DNA of 64,000 nt from Druceiella hillmani (Eukaryota > Arthropoda > Insecta > Lepidoptera > Hepialidae). The stretch spans positions 5,694,501-5,758,500 of the forward strand of contig JAYKKI010000095.1 in assembly GCA_039881145.1 (NCBI GenBank), read 5' to 3'. Below the pieces are notes generated by a model. It was not told where the DNA came from. It worked only from the letters and a program-made list of their open reading frames with translations, and made no database searches. The position numbers and the translations under genes were made by a program. This document shows positions 11,428-23,402 of this stretch, piece after piece. Within the stretch, counting starts at the first letter, position 1, and the number at the start of each line of letters is the position of its first letter.

Positions 11428-11843
11428 CTAGCGTGACCCGTGCGAAGTCTTCGCATTATTTATTCCATTATGAAGCTCAGATGACAGATCAAACAAATAT
11501 TTTACTAAAATTGACATATAGAGGCGCAAGTATCAAAAGCATCGAGCTAAAGCGCCACTTTATTTATACGTGAGTGGATTTGAAATTAAACAAAAATTTT
11601 ACCGACCGTCAATCATATTGACGTTGAGCCGTTAGATGGCAGCATTGCTGTTTTGTGTATATAATTTTAATAATTAATTCATTTGCAAAAACAATAGCAA
11701 TAATAAATTTTTTAGTTGTGGATGCCGGTAGAGCAAGCGATTATCTATAAAATTATATATAATTTATGTGGATTAGTTGTGAGGTTTTTACTAAAAAGGG
11801 AGTGTAACATCTTAAAACCTTAGCGTATTAATATATATGATGA
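11428..11843 (-). mobile_element. Non-autonomous Helitron-like element, copy 2 (416 bp)
   Basis: Inverted relative to the other three copies. On the minus strand it runs from TCATCATATATATTAATACG to the intact 3' palindrome GCGAAGACTTCGC and the end GGGTCACGCTAG|T. It is flanked A...T on its own strand. Confidence 0.88.
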
Positions 11844-12240
11844 TTATTTATTTTTTTGCAAAGATTTAACAGCATTATTAACAACGGTGATGACTAAAAT
11901 TAATATTTGCACTTCTTTAGTTATATTTTAATTACGTTAAAGTATAGTAACATATAAGACCAAACATACTTATATTTGAGCCCATAATCCTTTGTTTTAA
12001 AAATGGAATCGTCTTATTTTTTATGAAAAGGAAGCTTGAAATAGAGCAAGGATTTGGATAAACATTTATTAATTTTTATAGACTTTTTAAGATCTCTGAT
12101 CTAGATGTCTCATTTAAATCGTCAAGAGATATTTCAAATTAATGTCTCAAATAATTTGCGTTGGGTAATATATAATACCCCTTTTGGCAAAAAATTGAAG
12201 ATGTTAGTTTGAAAGCCAATAAACGTTTATTCTTTTTAGA

Positions 12241-12471
12241 TAACGAGTTAGTTTGAAAAAAATAAAAGTTTATTTGTTTTAGATACCGAATTAGTTTAAA
12301 AAAATAAAATAAAAGTTTATTTGTTTTAGATACCGAATTAGTTTAAAAAAATAAAATAAAAGTTTATTTGTTTTAGATACCGAATTAGTTTAAAAAAATA
12401 AAATAAAAGTTTATTTGTTTTAGATACCGAATTAGTTTAAAAAAATAAAATAAAAGTTTATTCGTTTTAGA
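12241..12471. repeat. 47-bp minisatellite, about 5 copies
   Basis: The unit begins TACCGAATTAGTTTAAAAAA and ends TTTATTTGTTTTAGA, at 12284, 12331, 12378 and 12425. A diverged 43-bp first unit (TAACGAGTTAGTTTG) starts at 12241. The four later units are almost identical, so expansion was recent. Confidence 0.92.
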
Positions 12472-12479
12472 TACAGAAA

Positions 12480-13600
12480 ACTGTTATTTTATACATATCT
12501 TTATATGTATTTCTAAAGCCTTTGGTAGTCTCTTTGATTTGATACTGCAGTCAATATATTATTAAAAGTTTTCTTTAGAAGGAGCTCGATTTTTCACATA
12601 AATATGTGAGACTTGTCACATAAATGTTTAAAACTGTTTGTTACAAGTAATATAAGTAGGATTCTTGTTTGTTGTGAGTAATACATATTAGTTCATTATA
12701 CATAAAAATTTACTGACTTAGTTAATTTTATAAAAAATTAAGTTTATTGAAATACCTGTTCTTAGGTATTTGAGACGTTTCTTCTTTAATTTGTTACCGT
12801 GTCCATATTATTAAAACAATACTTCCTCAATTATACTGAGCTTGATTGTATAATTACTATTTTTTCACAAAATTATTATAACTTTCATTAAAATAATTAC
12901 TTAAATTTCTTATTTACTAAATTTCTTAAGCAATTGTGTTTCTGTATCATTGCTCTTGATTTGACTACAGCAATACATTAAAGGAAACTTCTTTACTCTG
13001 GCCCAGATTTTAATTACAATTTTATTTAGTTAAGGGTGTTTTTGAATTTTTAACGAAAAATCGTCATTTTTGCCAAGTTTACCCTACACTCTGGGAAAGT
13101 GTGGAATAATGATATTGATATGGGAAAATAGATCTAATTTTCGTCTGCAATTGACATTGATGATTTTTTTTGCAACTCATTCCTCCCTAAAATTGCAAGA
13201 GGGGCAAGTTTAGAAGATACATTCTAAACAATTATACATTAATTTGAATTCTAGGAAAATTCAGTAAAATGCTCATTTCCTCTTCTTTAATTTGTATATA
13301 AAATACTTTTGATTGACGCAAAAGCAAAAGAGAAAAGCAAAATCAACAGAATTTCTCCCACACATTTCGTAATACTGGCATGTCATTCTGCGCCGAGATG
13401 CGCCCTTAGGCGGTTGGGTCGCGGCCGCTCTGAATAAAAATATACGCCATGTTTGTCTATACTATTAGTGTAATTATAGTAGGATTGGCTATTCTTAGCC
13501 ATGATAAAAAATAAAAAATTATATCTAATTGAAATATTATATTTTATAGTGTCTAATTACGTTAAGATATAAAAAAAAAATTTATTGTTGAATTATGCTC
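12480..13600. other. AT-rich sequence, nothing recognised apart from a short GC-rich patch
   Basis: Only 13385-13432 stands out (CTGCGCCGAGATGCGCCCTT, GGTCGCGGCCGC). It is too short to interpret. Confidence 0.3.
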
Positions 13601-13601
13601 A

Positions 13602-13603
<2 letters not shown>

Positions 13604-13654
<51 letters not shown>

Positions 13655-13655
13655 T
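13604..13655. repeat. (TA)n tract, left of the MITE
   Basis: About 22 TA units, ending TACATATATATG at the MITE boundary. Confidence 0.95.
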
Positions 13656-13961
13656 ATGTCCGAGAATAAGTATTGGACAAAGAAAGGCGTTATTCGTTGA
13701 CTGAAAAGTAGTTAATTTTCATTATAATAAAATTTAAAAGATGACTTTTTTCAGAACTTTAACAAAATGTCCGTAGTTATTTGTCATCTTTTTCAAACAC
13801 ACGATACTTGCGCACATTATTCAGCGCCGCTCAGATGGATGCTCTAGCTGCCCGGGTAAGCATCGTGCTCCAAGCAAGTATTGAGTGTGTTAAAAGAGTT
13901 ATGTGTAATATTTTCGACGAATTGCTTATTTCTTTGTCAGACACTTATTTTCCCTGACACC

Positions 13962-13964
<3 letters not shown>
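13656..13964. mobile_element. Mariner/Tc1-like MITE inserted in a (TA)n tract
   Basis: The left end TGTCCGAGAATAAGTATTGG continues ACAAAGAAA..ATTCG. It matches the inverted right end, which on the minus strand reads CACGGTGTCAGGGAAAATAA then GTGTCTGACAAAGAAA..ATTCG. These are imperfect terminal inverted repeats of about 45 bp. TA runs lie on both sides, consistent with TA-specific insertion. A second inverted pair inside (ACACGATACTTGC and GCAAGTATTGAGTGTGTT) flanks a GC-rich centre. There is no transposase ORF. The 'AATAAGT.TTGGACA' type end is common in Tc1-like elements. Confidence 0.6.

Positions 13965-14008
<44 letters not shown>
13965..14008. repeat. (TA)n tract, right of the MITE
   Basis: About 22 TA units, probably the other half of the tract at 13604. 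Confidence 0.95.
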
Positions 14009-14011
<3 letters not shown>

Positions 14012-14012
<1 letters not shown>

Positions 14013-14935
14013 CTGAGAAAGGAAAATCGGAAACCTTATAAAATCACTCATGTGTTTGTTCGTTTGTTACATGGCATGGTGGTTAAAGCATATTAACCCT
14101 CCTATAATTCAATAGATTACACTCAACACTTTTCATATCGAAATTTTCGGGGACAAGAGGTTTTCGGGGACAACTCGAAAGTTTTTTTAAATTCTCTTTA
14201 TAGTGTGAGTTATAGTTTGAAAGAACTAGGTACAAGGATAAATTTTTCTTAATGATTTTAGATATTATATCTTCAAAGATATTTTGAAAAATATGAGAAA
14301 AATATACTGAAAATAATGCGTCCTAATTCCGAGATTACTGAACCTAAAATTATGAGAAAAATAGGAACTTTTAGAAGTCTACAGAGGCTGTAGCAAAACT
14401 AAAGTAATGATTCTCGATGTCGTAAATTTTTAGATATGCACCTTGTTTTTACGTCTATGGATCTACAGTAGGAAATATATTAATATTTTTCTACATTCTC
14501 TATCGATTTTGTCAGAAAGTATGCGACATAGAAGCTTGAAATTGGCATAATAATACGTCTATTAATCCATATATTTTTAACCAAACTTTTTTAACGTTTA
14601 AACATAAATTTTAAAGATGGGATCAATAAACGTTTCATTTCTTTAATGTTATATATCTTATGGACACCACTTGCTTATGCGGCATATACATATCTTCTCT
14701 AAAATACAATTTAAAATATAATTATATTTTAGAAAAGATATTCCAAAAATGTGTGAAAATCTAGCATTCCTTATTTACAAAACTACTGAATATATTCACG
14801 TTATTTTTTTAATTTTTGCACATAGTTTAATAGAAATACTACGTATACTTAAACTTTTAAGACTACCTAAATATGTACGGAAATCTCATAGCCCGAGTTC
14901 TACTCGTGTTTGACAGATTTTTATATACTTTATGT
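14012..14935 (+). mobile_element. GGTTCCG-type interspersed repeat, copy 1
   Basis: The start GGAAACCTTATAAAATCACT leads to TGTTTGTTCGTTTGTTAC. The middle holds 'TATCTTCAAAGATATTTTGA' and 'CCTAAAATTATGAGAAAAAT'. The end is GCCCGAGTTCTACTCGTGTT then TGACAGATTTTT. The same order of blocks appears at 18.06, 27.79, 31.74, 40.37 and 43.16 kb. No ORF remains. From memory, repeats with this head and tail are widespread in lepidopteran introns. The class is unassigned here. Confidence 0.6.
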
Positions 14936-15590
14936 AAATACGTGCAATAATTATAAAGTTTTCTACCGTAGTTATTCTATCATTACATTCATAACCAAAT
15001 TAATCTTTTTTTAGCCTTATCATCATTAGTTTTGTTTTCATTCCATTTATACTGTTTTTCATTTCCGTCGTTCGTTCTAGTAAATTATTTTAGCAAATAA
15101 TTTCTTAAGAAGTATTTGACATATTTCATCCATTCGTTTCTTAGTTTTGATTTGAATTTCGATTATTATGCAAACGAATGACGCGCCACGAGTCCCATTT
15201 TTTTTACAAACATTTCAAATTAATATTCTAGAATAACATATAGTTATTCAAAGTTTGTATTTAAAACGTTTAAAAGAAGAACCCATTTTATCTATAAATA
15301 CTAACTTTTAGTAGCGGTTTTGCTCATGTGGTTATAGTTAATGACTGATAGGGAGAAATTAAACCATGCAGTGGAATTATGATTGAAAGAAATTAAATGC
15401 TAACTCTTTTTCTCGCGACTTCATAATATATATCATATGTAATGAAAATAAAAATGTTTAATTTTAAATTAGGGATTATAGGGAGTTGTTGTTACCTTAA
15501 ATTGCGTCTGTAGCGTTTCAAAATTCACGCTTTTTAACTTCAAACAAAAATTTTCCCGAGTGAACAAGATTTCCCGGAATAAAATGTAGC
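14936..15590. other. AT-rich sequence without recognised feature
   Basis: No ORF or repeat seen. Confidence 0.3.
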
Positions 15591-16130
15591 CTATAGCAAA
15601 TCCCGGTCCGTCAACTACTTCTGTGCACAAAATCACATAGATAATTTAATTTACACATATTCTTCTATGACCATGAGTTGTGAACTATTTACGATCGATG
15701 GCGAAAAACTAGTGAAAAGTAAAAACGATCTTTATAAAATTTCCAACGAGACCGGATGCGAATTAATTACAAGATTTTATCTGCGGGACGGAATAAATCG
15801 CCGTAATAATAATAAGATTCGATAACATAAATTTTCAAGGAAAGTAGACTCTCGATTTTAATAAAAACAGATTTTATTAACAGTTAATCAATTTTCCCAG
15901 TAAAAGTAAATAGTTTTTGAAGAATTCGAATTGAAAGATAAATTACATTACTCGCAAAGCTGAGAGGCTGGGCGAATTTGTTTGAAATAAGCGAGATCAA
16001 AGGCTGCCCGCAAGGATTTTTACGTACGCTATTTTCGCATAGCGTAATACGCGCAGTTGAAATAATAACGAAAATTGTATATTCGGTAGTGTTTGGAAAA
16101 TGAAATGTGGAAAATGTAATATTGTAAATA
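15590..16130. promoter_or_regulatory. Candidate conserved non-coding element(s)
   Basis: A unique block with repeated homeodomain cores (GCGAATTAATTACAAGATTT, AATAATAATAAGATTCGATAA) and GC-richer words (GCAAAGCTGAGAGGCTGGGC). The minus-strand 99-codon opening at 15884-16183 is rich in Phe/Ile/Thr and lacks any recognisable domain, so I do not call it a gene. Confidence 0.3.
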
Positions 16131-16322
16131 AAATTAATTTCAAAGAAATAATCGACTACTTTAAGGAAAGTTAAATAGATCAAAATAATCGATGTTTATA
16201 TTTTTGTACCATGTGTAATAGAGTAATGCATTACATTTTTAAATCAATAGAAAGGCACAATAAGATAAATTGAAAAATTTAAATTGAAGTCCTGTAAATT
16301 ATAAAAAATTTAAACTATTGAA

Positions 16323-16472
16323 TATATTTGGCGTTAATTTTGTAGAAATTCATTATTCACAATTAAATGAAACTACGTGATGTAGTATTATTTCTACTTT
16401 CTTTAATTTCTTTACCGCGACCTAGGTTTCGTTGTATTACAACATCTTCAGGTGGGATATTAGCAAAGATTT
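16323..16472 (+). mobile_element. Foldback element family FB, copy 2 (one arm only)
   Basis: From ATATTTGGCGTTAATTTTGT through CGCGACCTAGGTTTCGTTGT to CTTCAGGTGGGATATTAGC. The second arm is missing, so this is a solo arm, cut at the central GATC/ATC core and followed by poly(A). Confidence 0.75.
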
Positions 16473-16734
16473 AATTAAAAAAAAAAATTTAAACTATTAA
16501 AAAGTGTCCGTATATAACATAATAAAATGCAACGTCCACCTGTCGGTGTTATATCTGTTCGCTTATAACTTGAGTTTTTCTAAATGGATTTAGAAGCAGT
16601 GTTCATTATCGCGTGGAGTGTTTATCCCAAAATATGCAACTATATTAAGATTTGAGAATTTGAGAGGAGAATATTAGGCACGAAGATGGCCGCAGGAAAC
16701 CCTGTTAAAAAAACTAGTATTATATAAATAAATA

Positions 16735-16775
16735 AATATATATATATATATATATATAAATATGTATGTGTGTGT
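16735..16775. repeat. (TA)n/(TG)n microsatellite
   Basis: A short TA run followed by TATGTATGTGTGTGTGTGTA. Confidence 0.9.
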
Positions 16776-18059
16776 GTGTATGTACATAAAAAATCCGATA
16801 AGATAGAAAAATATATACATTCAAGAAATTTTCTTTAAAATTAATTCAGGGGATTGAAACTAAACACAGGGGAGACAATCGACCGTTTCGGAAAATTTTG
16901 ACCGCTTTTCTATTTATTCATAAACGTATCACGCAAAAATTAGTGAACGGTGTTAAATATTTTGCAACTAAATTTTCCATGAGTAAAATGAAGTAAACGC
17001 AGAATCCCGAGATGACGAAATATAGAAAGAACGGAATTGACAGAAGAAGACGCGTACGATTTTATTTGTTAAGCCTATATCTACAAACAATTACTTCGAT
17101 TATATCTTGGGTTTTCTTGCCAATTTCGCCATTCACCGTCATTTTTATTGTTTTATTACTCAGAGTCTAGAAAAAAACTGAGGCGTTTTTCTTTACTTAT
17201 TTGTTAGACTGTAAAATATGTAACAATATAATATGATAAGAGTATACTTAAAAAGGCAATAAATTCGAATACAAATAGTGACATGAGTTAGGTTGGAAGA
17301 AGGAAAAGACGGAGGCCGAATTTTTTCATTCGATCCTCGAAAAAAATTGTCGAGGATATTTACCTGAGGATCCAGTTGATTCTAAAGTTTTGCTGTTGGA
17401 ACAGAAAAGTTATTTTTAAGAATTAGAGGTGTATTCGGAAATTGGTAGAGAGTAAACTTTCAAAGCATGATCCAAGGTAAACAAACAAGTCTCTAAATCC
17501 AATGAAATAATTTGGGCTCCGGATTTTTTAATATATTTCAGAAAAGTGTAAGTATGTTAAATTGGCGTTGATAGCGAATCTTCAAGTATTTGAGACGTGA
17601 CCTTTGTTTCGAATATTAATATTTCCTGAGGTCGGAGATGTACCGGATGCATGAACTTTGAAAACATTCTAACTTGTTTACATATTCCCCATTAAAATAA
17701 GAGTAGCGCACATCGCCGTAGTCAATTAATGGTAATAGAAGAGTTTGATAAATGTGGAATTTCCTTTAATCGAAAGAAAATTTTGAAGACACTTGAAAGA
17801 GTGTATCCTGCTGAAAACTCGACAAATAAAATCACTTACTTATACTTTATTTTTTTTACTTTACTAATAGTTAAAACTAAAACTTTGATTAATCAAAATT
17901 CCCAAGGATATATGCGATTACTTCATTATTCAGGTTTAGTCGAGACAAATTAGTCAGGTTTTTTTTTGAAAATAAATCTTTTTTGTTGTTACTGCAGGAT
18001 ATAACATTAACCACTAAAGCTAACTTGGTAAAGAAAGATTACGAAAGTTCTCATGTGGA
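16776..18059. other. AT-rich sequence without recognised feature
   Basis: The 74-codon opening at 17729-17953 is Lys/Leu/Thr/Ile-rich and unsupported. A short direct pair, GATCCTCGAAAAAAATTGTC and GAGGATATTTACCTGAGGATCC, lies at about 17333-17372. Confidence 0.3.
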
Positions 18060-18725
18060 TAAAAATTTAGTTAGGGTTACGTAGCCAAACTACGAAACAT
18101 TTCTCCACGTCTATCTATTCCTCCGTAAGTTACAGCATCACAACTCTTTCAAGTTAAGTTCAAATTTGGGGAACTTTACGTAGATTTTATACGGGATACC
18201 TGATTAAACCAATATATGAAAAAATTATAATTTTCATTATTTAATTGTCCTTTTCGTACCTCAAACTCGGGAATTAAAATTTTTTTATCCAAATACCTTT
18301 TTTATGAAGTCTTCGAGTGAATTTCATAAAAAAATTACTTAAAAATGTATTTGAAAATATCACACGCGTTTATATGACGTCTTCTTTGAAATAGATTTAT
18401 AATTTCTATTACGATTTATAATTCAGAGATTTATAATCTCTGAAATGTCAAATAACGTGTACTTTCCTCTCTAACTTATTAACTATTCGCGTGAAAACTT
18501 TGAAATTAAGACGATAGCGACATTTAGAATTTTTTTAAACACTGGAAATTAAACTCTTTTTTTTTGGCAATCAAGTATTTTTTCTTACGACTCTGAAATA
18601 TGTGCGACAGTCAAATATAACTATTATGTAACCTTTATAGTTTAAACTTTTATATGGATCTAGAAAATCGAGTTCCCTCGAGAATCCCTCGAAATACGAG
18701 TTCTACTCATTTAAAAGGTTTATTA
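18060..18725 (+). mobile_element. GGTTCCG-type interspersed repeat, copy 2 (decayed)
   Basis: The head TTAGGGTTACGTAGCCAAAC continues ACGTCTATCTATTC. The tail reads AATCCCTCGAAATACGAGTT then CTACTCATTTAAAAGGTTT, corresponding to the GAGTCCGACTCGCAC tail of copy 5 at 40.37 kb. Confidence 0.5.
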
Positions 18726-19079
18726 AATATAGAACTATGGGAATTATTACCGTATTAAAAGCTTTTCGAAAGAAAGGTCTTAAAATTCAAATTGAATCGA
18801 GTTTTTAGTAAACTTAATTCCATCGGTATAATTAATAGCATCATAATAATTTTTGAAAATAATTTATTTTTGCTTCCATGTCAGTGCACAAACTGCAATT
18901 TTTTTTTAATGAAGATAAATGTTAATTAATTTTGATATCTCATTATGTAAAGATCATATTAACAACATTATATCAAGAATGATAAGCTTTCCAAGTAATA
19001 TTCATATTTCCCGTTACGTCTCCAATTATTTCCACCTATATACTTAATATTAATTATACTATATCTTGGATATTAATGT

Positions 19080-19375
19080 ATGGTGTCAAATGCAAACGCA
19101 CCATGACAACAACCATGCTTTTGTAGTAGCAAGCGTTTATGTAGAAATGATAAATGGCTTCCAGACTTCAACATAACAGGAAAACAACAGCCGCCCTCCC
19201 GAAATGGAATCAAATTACCATTGCATTTGCGTTGAAGGCAGAACGCATACAAAGGGCTCCGCAGAAGGGAAACATCGCTTAGGAAGGTTTCTTAAACTAA
19301 GTGGCGCTTTACAACATACTCAGTTATATTTCCGGTGCAGAGGGGGATTTCGAAAACGTGCTGGTGGGTACAGAC
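19080..19375. promoter_or_regulatory. Candidate conserved non-coding element
   Basis: A unique, balanced-composition block (AACAACAGCCGCCCTCCCGA, CCATTGCATTTGCGTTGAAG) with no ORF and no similarity to the repeats. Confidence 0.28.
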
Positions 19376-19924
19376 TCTGACTTAAATTAAAATAATATAT
19401 TTAAATATTCGTTTATTACAATCTGATTACTTAAATGACGCATTTGATTTGTTGCACAAATTAAGTAAACGAAGTCTTGGAAATACGTTACACCATGAAC
19501 GTCACAAACTATTCAGAAGTTTTCTATGTTATTAATACGTAATTCGTATTTGACGTTGTGCCCGCCCTTCTCGGTGAAAAAGTAGTATTATGCTGAATGT
19601 CTTCACATCTTCAAATTTTTCCATTCGATGTTGCACTCACGAGAGTGCTCAAGAGTTTGGTAGACAGTCACTAATGTGTAAATAAACAATATTAATATAT
19701 TATAAACTCATATTTACCCAGCGCAGAATTATAAAACTGAGATTATAACGGTAGTTGAACTATTGTCTTTTCCCTATAATTTAAATAGTGATGATCTTCA
19801 AATATACCCTCATTGTAGTGCAAATGAAATTTGTTCCTTAATGCAGGTCTATACCTGATCAGAGGACGGGCTACTAAATAAGTTCTTCAAATTAATCCGA
19901 TTAAATCACAGTCTGTCATTTTTG

Positions 19925-20050
19925 AAAGTTAGAAACTTCTAGATAAAATATGTTAGCTTATTTATCAAAGTTAGAAACTTCTAGATAAAATATGTTAGCT
20001 TATTTATCAAAGTTAGAAACTTCTAGATAAAATATGTTAGCTTATTTATC
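19925..20050. repeat. 42-bp tandem repeat, exactly 3 copies
   Basis: The unit AAAGTTAGAAACTTCTAGAT plus AAAATATGTTAGCTTATTTATC starts at 19925, 19967 and 20009. The three copies are essentially identical. Each unit contains the palindrome AGAAACTTCT/TTAGAAACTTCTAGA. Confidence 0.95.
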
Positions 20051-20553
20051 AAAGCTATTTATTAAAGGCTATGCTGTCTTTTTTTCTTTAAATTTAAAAT
20101 ATTTTAGTCTACTGATTGATCAACATCTCGCATGATATCGTTGAGTGAATATTGTTGGATTTTCTTCAAAATACACCCTTCGTAGCCCTTTAGAACTTTC
20201 TTCTTTTTGAAACGGAAGTACACATTTGTCAAACTCAACTTCGGCCAGTCCTTGATTATCGAGACGTGTTTTATTCTAATATCAATGAATAATTATTAAA
20301 TAAAATGGAACAATCTCCACATCTGCGTATTCGGTACATTTTATTTTCATTAATATTCTTAATAATCCCATCAAACCTTCATACCCCCAACTCTAAATTA
20401 CAATACTTATCAGCCCATGATTTTCAATTACGTTCTATAAACAAGAACACCTCCATGTCCCTCAGCATAAAACTACATCCTATGAACAATACATTACCGT
20501 ATAGGCTCCTAGATTATATCGTCTCCATTGTGCCTTGTATTGATTACAAGACA
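20051..20553. other. AT-rich sequence without recognised feature
   Basis: The 83-codon opening at 20305-20556 has no recognisable features beyond a hydrophobic N-terminus (YILFSLIFLIIP) and ends where the SINE begins. Coding is possible but unsupported. Confidence 0.3.
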
Positions 20554-20726
20554 TAAGGCCTTTGGCGGCACCACGCACCGCGGGGATCCGCCTTTGATTT
20601 TCGGCCGCTCATCGGAGTCCAGCCCCGCTGGTGTTCTGGTTGGCTGTAAGAGATTGCACTCATAGCAATAAGTTGGCCGTATATAAATCAGCTGTGTACA
20701 TTAAAGAACATAAATAAATAAATAGA
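20554..20726 (+). mobile_element. tRNA-derived SINE, copy A
   Basis: The plus-strand body GGTTGGCTGTAAGAGATTGC then AGCAATAAGTTGGCCGTAT ends in a (TAAA)n tail. It matches the minus-strand bodies of the SINEs at 21.1 and 55.7 kb. The tRNA-like head is decayed, with its B box reading CCTTTGATTTTCGG. RNA polymerase III promoter function is therefore unlikely. Confidence 0.75.
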
Positions 20727-21082
20727 TTATAGAGTCAATTATATACGAATATAGCAAATGCAAAATCGTCACAAATTACATTATCTATCATAAATATATG
20801 TAGATCTAAATTCCTTCTATATTCCACCTCTAACGTGGTTCTGTTTAATTTTTCATTGTGTTTTAATTTTATTATATTTATGTCTATGTAAATATCCTCA
20901 TTTTGTTTTGAAAGCGTCATTAATTAGCGTTTACGAATAATTTACTGTCTATCATAATACTTGTTTGTCTCATTTGTTTCATTATGGTTGAATGTAAAGG
21001 ATTGTTCTTATATCAATAAATCTACCAATATACTTCATTTTCTAAGCTTGCATTAAGTATGTAAGAAAGAAACAGATGTCAC

Positions 21083-21088
<6 letters not shown>

Positions 21089-21127
<39 letters not shown>
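21089..21127. repeat. (TA)n microsatellite
   Basis: About 19 TA units just beyond the 3' end of SINE copy B. Confidence 0.95.
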
Positions 21128-21130
<3 letters not shown>

Positions 21131-21131
21131 T

Positions 21132-21345
21132 CTATATGTTACGTATTCTAATTTACACAATTGATACGTGTGGTGGACTTACTGCTATGAGAGTAATTTC
21201 TTACAGCAAACGAGAACATCACTCCAGCACAACTCAAGGGGAACATTAGTCCAGCTCTGCTCAGTCAACGGGAATCGAACCCGAGTCCCCGCGGTGTGTC
21301 ACAAAGGCCAGCTTTGTAATCAATCCAGCACACCACATGGACGAC
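21132..21345 (-). mobile_element. tRNA-derived SINE, copy B
   Basis: The minus strand has a tRNA-like head (GTGGTGTGCTGGATTGATTA) and an exact polymerase III B box, GGTTCGATTCC (plus 21271-21281). The body that follows is shared with the SINE copies at 20.6 and 55.7 kb. The 68-codon opening across it is a by-product. Confidence 0.8.
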
Positions 21346-21808
21346 AATTTACTAAGTATTTTTTTCTGATATGAGCACTAACGATCTAATAAAACACTTT
21401 AAAAAAGACGATAAAGTTTTCTCCATAGTTTATTTATACTCCAACTTTATGCTTTCAAAAATATATTAATGTATTTTGTTTTCCATTCACAAACAGTAAA
21501 CGAAGAAATATATGTGTATTTATTATGTATATGTATGACATGATTTACACAGAGGTTCACTATCTTTTAGGTCATTATCATCGTTACTAATTCAGCATTA
21601 TTGGAATAAATGCTTTATTATTGTCTTCCCAGACACTGCTTTTTTTTGTAGGAAAATTTCAGTTATTTTTAAATATGAGTATAATTTTCTCTTAATATTG
21701 GAGGGGCTCTGAAGTAATGTTTTATTGATGTATTAGAAAATTATTATTCAAAATTTTTCGTAGGTTTAAAATAGATAAAACGTATTTTAAATAAAATAAT
21801 TAAATAGT

Positions 21809-22446
21809 AAATAAACATACACTTTCGTAAGGCAGTCAAATATTAAGATTAGGTACATTAAAAGTATATAAAATACAAGTCAAATTCAAACATTTAAAAA
21901 ATATATCCAGTCAATACGATTGATAATTGCTAGATTATAATCAGATTACATAAAACTCATCAAAAACTAGTTAGTCGCCTGGCTTATTACTGTTGTATCC
22001 ATTAATGTAATCGATATGAATTGATGACGATATATACATACATTGACGATAATATACATATATTGACTTTTCTTGTTTTGTTACTTTTCAACTTAGATAA
22101 AAATTATGATACGTGAGTAAGAAAATACACCCCAGTACATAACGATAGTAAAAAAATATATGCTTTCGTAAGGCAGTGAAATATTAAGATTACATTAAAA
22201 GAATATAAAATACAAGTCAAATTTAAACATTTAAAAAAATACCTAATTAATACGATTGATAATTGCTAGATTATATAAAACCCATGAAAAACTAGTTAGT
22301 CGCCTGAGTTATTACTATTGTATTCATTAATGTAATTGATATGAATTGATGACGATGTATATTGACTTTTCTTGTTTTGTTACTTTTCAACTTAGATAAA
22401 AATTATATGATACGTCAGTAAGAAAATACATCCTAGTACATAATGA
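21809..22446. repeat. Tandem duplication, period about 341 bp, 2 copies
   Basis: CTTTCGTAAGGCAGT at 21822 and 22163 begins two long copies that share TACGATTGATAATTGCTAGA, AAACTAGTTAGTCGCCTG and CTTTTCTTGTTTTGTTACTT. Scattered substitutions and small indels show it is not very recent. It lies just beyond the gene's poly(A) signal. Confidence 0.9.
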
Positions 22447-22489
22447 CGTCGACCTGATGATAATCCGGTATTATATTAATATAAACCGA

Positions 22490-22495
22490 TTTATT
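22490..22495 (-). terminator. Poly(A) signal of the minus-strand gene
   Basis: The minus strand reads GACTGAATAAATCGG, about 185 bases after the stop at 22679-22681. It is the first canonical AATAAA I find downstream of that stop, so cleavage near 22470 is expected. Confidence 0.5.
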
Positions 22496-22678
22496 CAGTC
22501 TTATATAATTTAATAGTTTCTGTTAAGTTTTTTGAATTCTCTTATGCAAGTAATTCTAGCCACTGGGAAATATATTAAGGTACTTGGCAGCGAGTCGATG
22601 CGGTAATACTCTACGCTTATGCGGGACATGAATAGCGTTCATCGGATTAAACATGAAACGCTGCGTGCGGGCTTGCGG
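22496..22678 (-). other. Candidate 3' UTR
   Basis: From the stop codon to the AATAAA. The first 100 bases are unusually GC-rich for this window (CCGCAAGCCCGCACGCAGCG), so the 3' UTR may be conserved or structured. A 19-codon plus-strand opening (MNSVHRIKHETLRAGLRSG) overlaps it and is treated as chance. Confidence 0.45.
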
Positions 22679-22760
22679 TCAGGGTAACCGCAGGTCCGCG
22701 CACTCGAGGAATCGATCGTCCAGGTCGAGGTTCTCCGAGGGTACAAACAGATCGTGGTGG
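22679..22760 (-). CDS. Terminal coding exon of an unrecognised gene
   Basis: The minus strand has an acceptor (AATTAACCCTCTGATTACAG|CC) followed by one base that completes a split codon. Then come 26 codons, 'HHDLFVPSENLDLDDRF' and 'LECADLRLP', and a TGA at 22681-22679. The first base C plus the TT left by the exon at 24954 makes TTC (Phe), so the phases agree. Codon third positions are GC-rich (CTC, GAC, CTG, TGC, GCG) in a region that is otherwise AT-rich. The peptide is acidic, with no domain I recognise, and would be a protein's C-terminus. An AATAAA follows about 185 bases on. I do not know the family. Chance is the main alternative, but splice phase, composition and stop plus poly(A) all agree. 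Confidence 0.6.
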
Positions 22761-23282
22761 CTGTAATCAGAGGGTTAATTGTTATGTTCAAGCTTAGTGC
22801 GTTGTACACTTAGTGCAATATAAAGGTATGGATAAAGGAGGTGGATGAAAGTCCATATAGTCTATGGACTAGGACGAAAAAATAAGTACTTTGAAATAGT
22901 TATTTAAATCGTTAATTACATAATGAATGAACATCATTATAGTTCGTAAACGTTATTTGAATCAGTAAAATGACACAATATGCAGATTGTGTGTAGTTAT
23001 ATTCTCTAAATGCAGATCTAACACAACGAAGCTATGAAACTCGTCCACAGGCTCGTCGGAAAATGCCACGCAAAACACGAAAAGAGCTAAAAGGCTTTCA
23101 TTTTGACAACAACGGAATTAATGTCAATATCAATTAACAATTTATTCTTTTTATTAACTTAGGCAATGGTTACAAATTAAAAAGTAATGGGTGTTATTTT
23201 TTGTAATCGTTTCTAAAAAGTTGTTACGTACTTCGTCAAACTTCATTTTTTTGTTTGTTTTTCACAGTTCTTGATATATTAA

Positions 23283-23402
<120 letters not shown>

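Noticed and set aside
21271..21281. tRNA-like B box (GGTTCGATTCC), here and at 55854
   Set aside because: No cloverleaf can be completed. Body and tail match other SINE copies, so these are SINE promoters and not tRNA genes.
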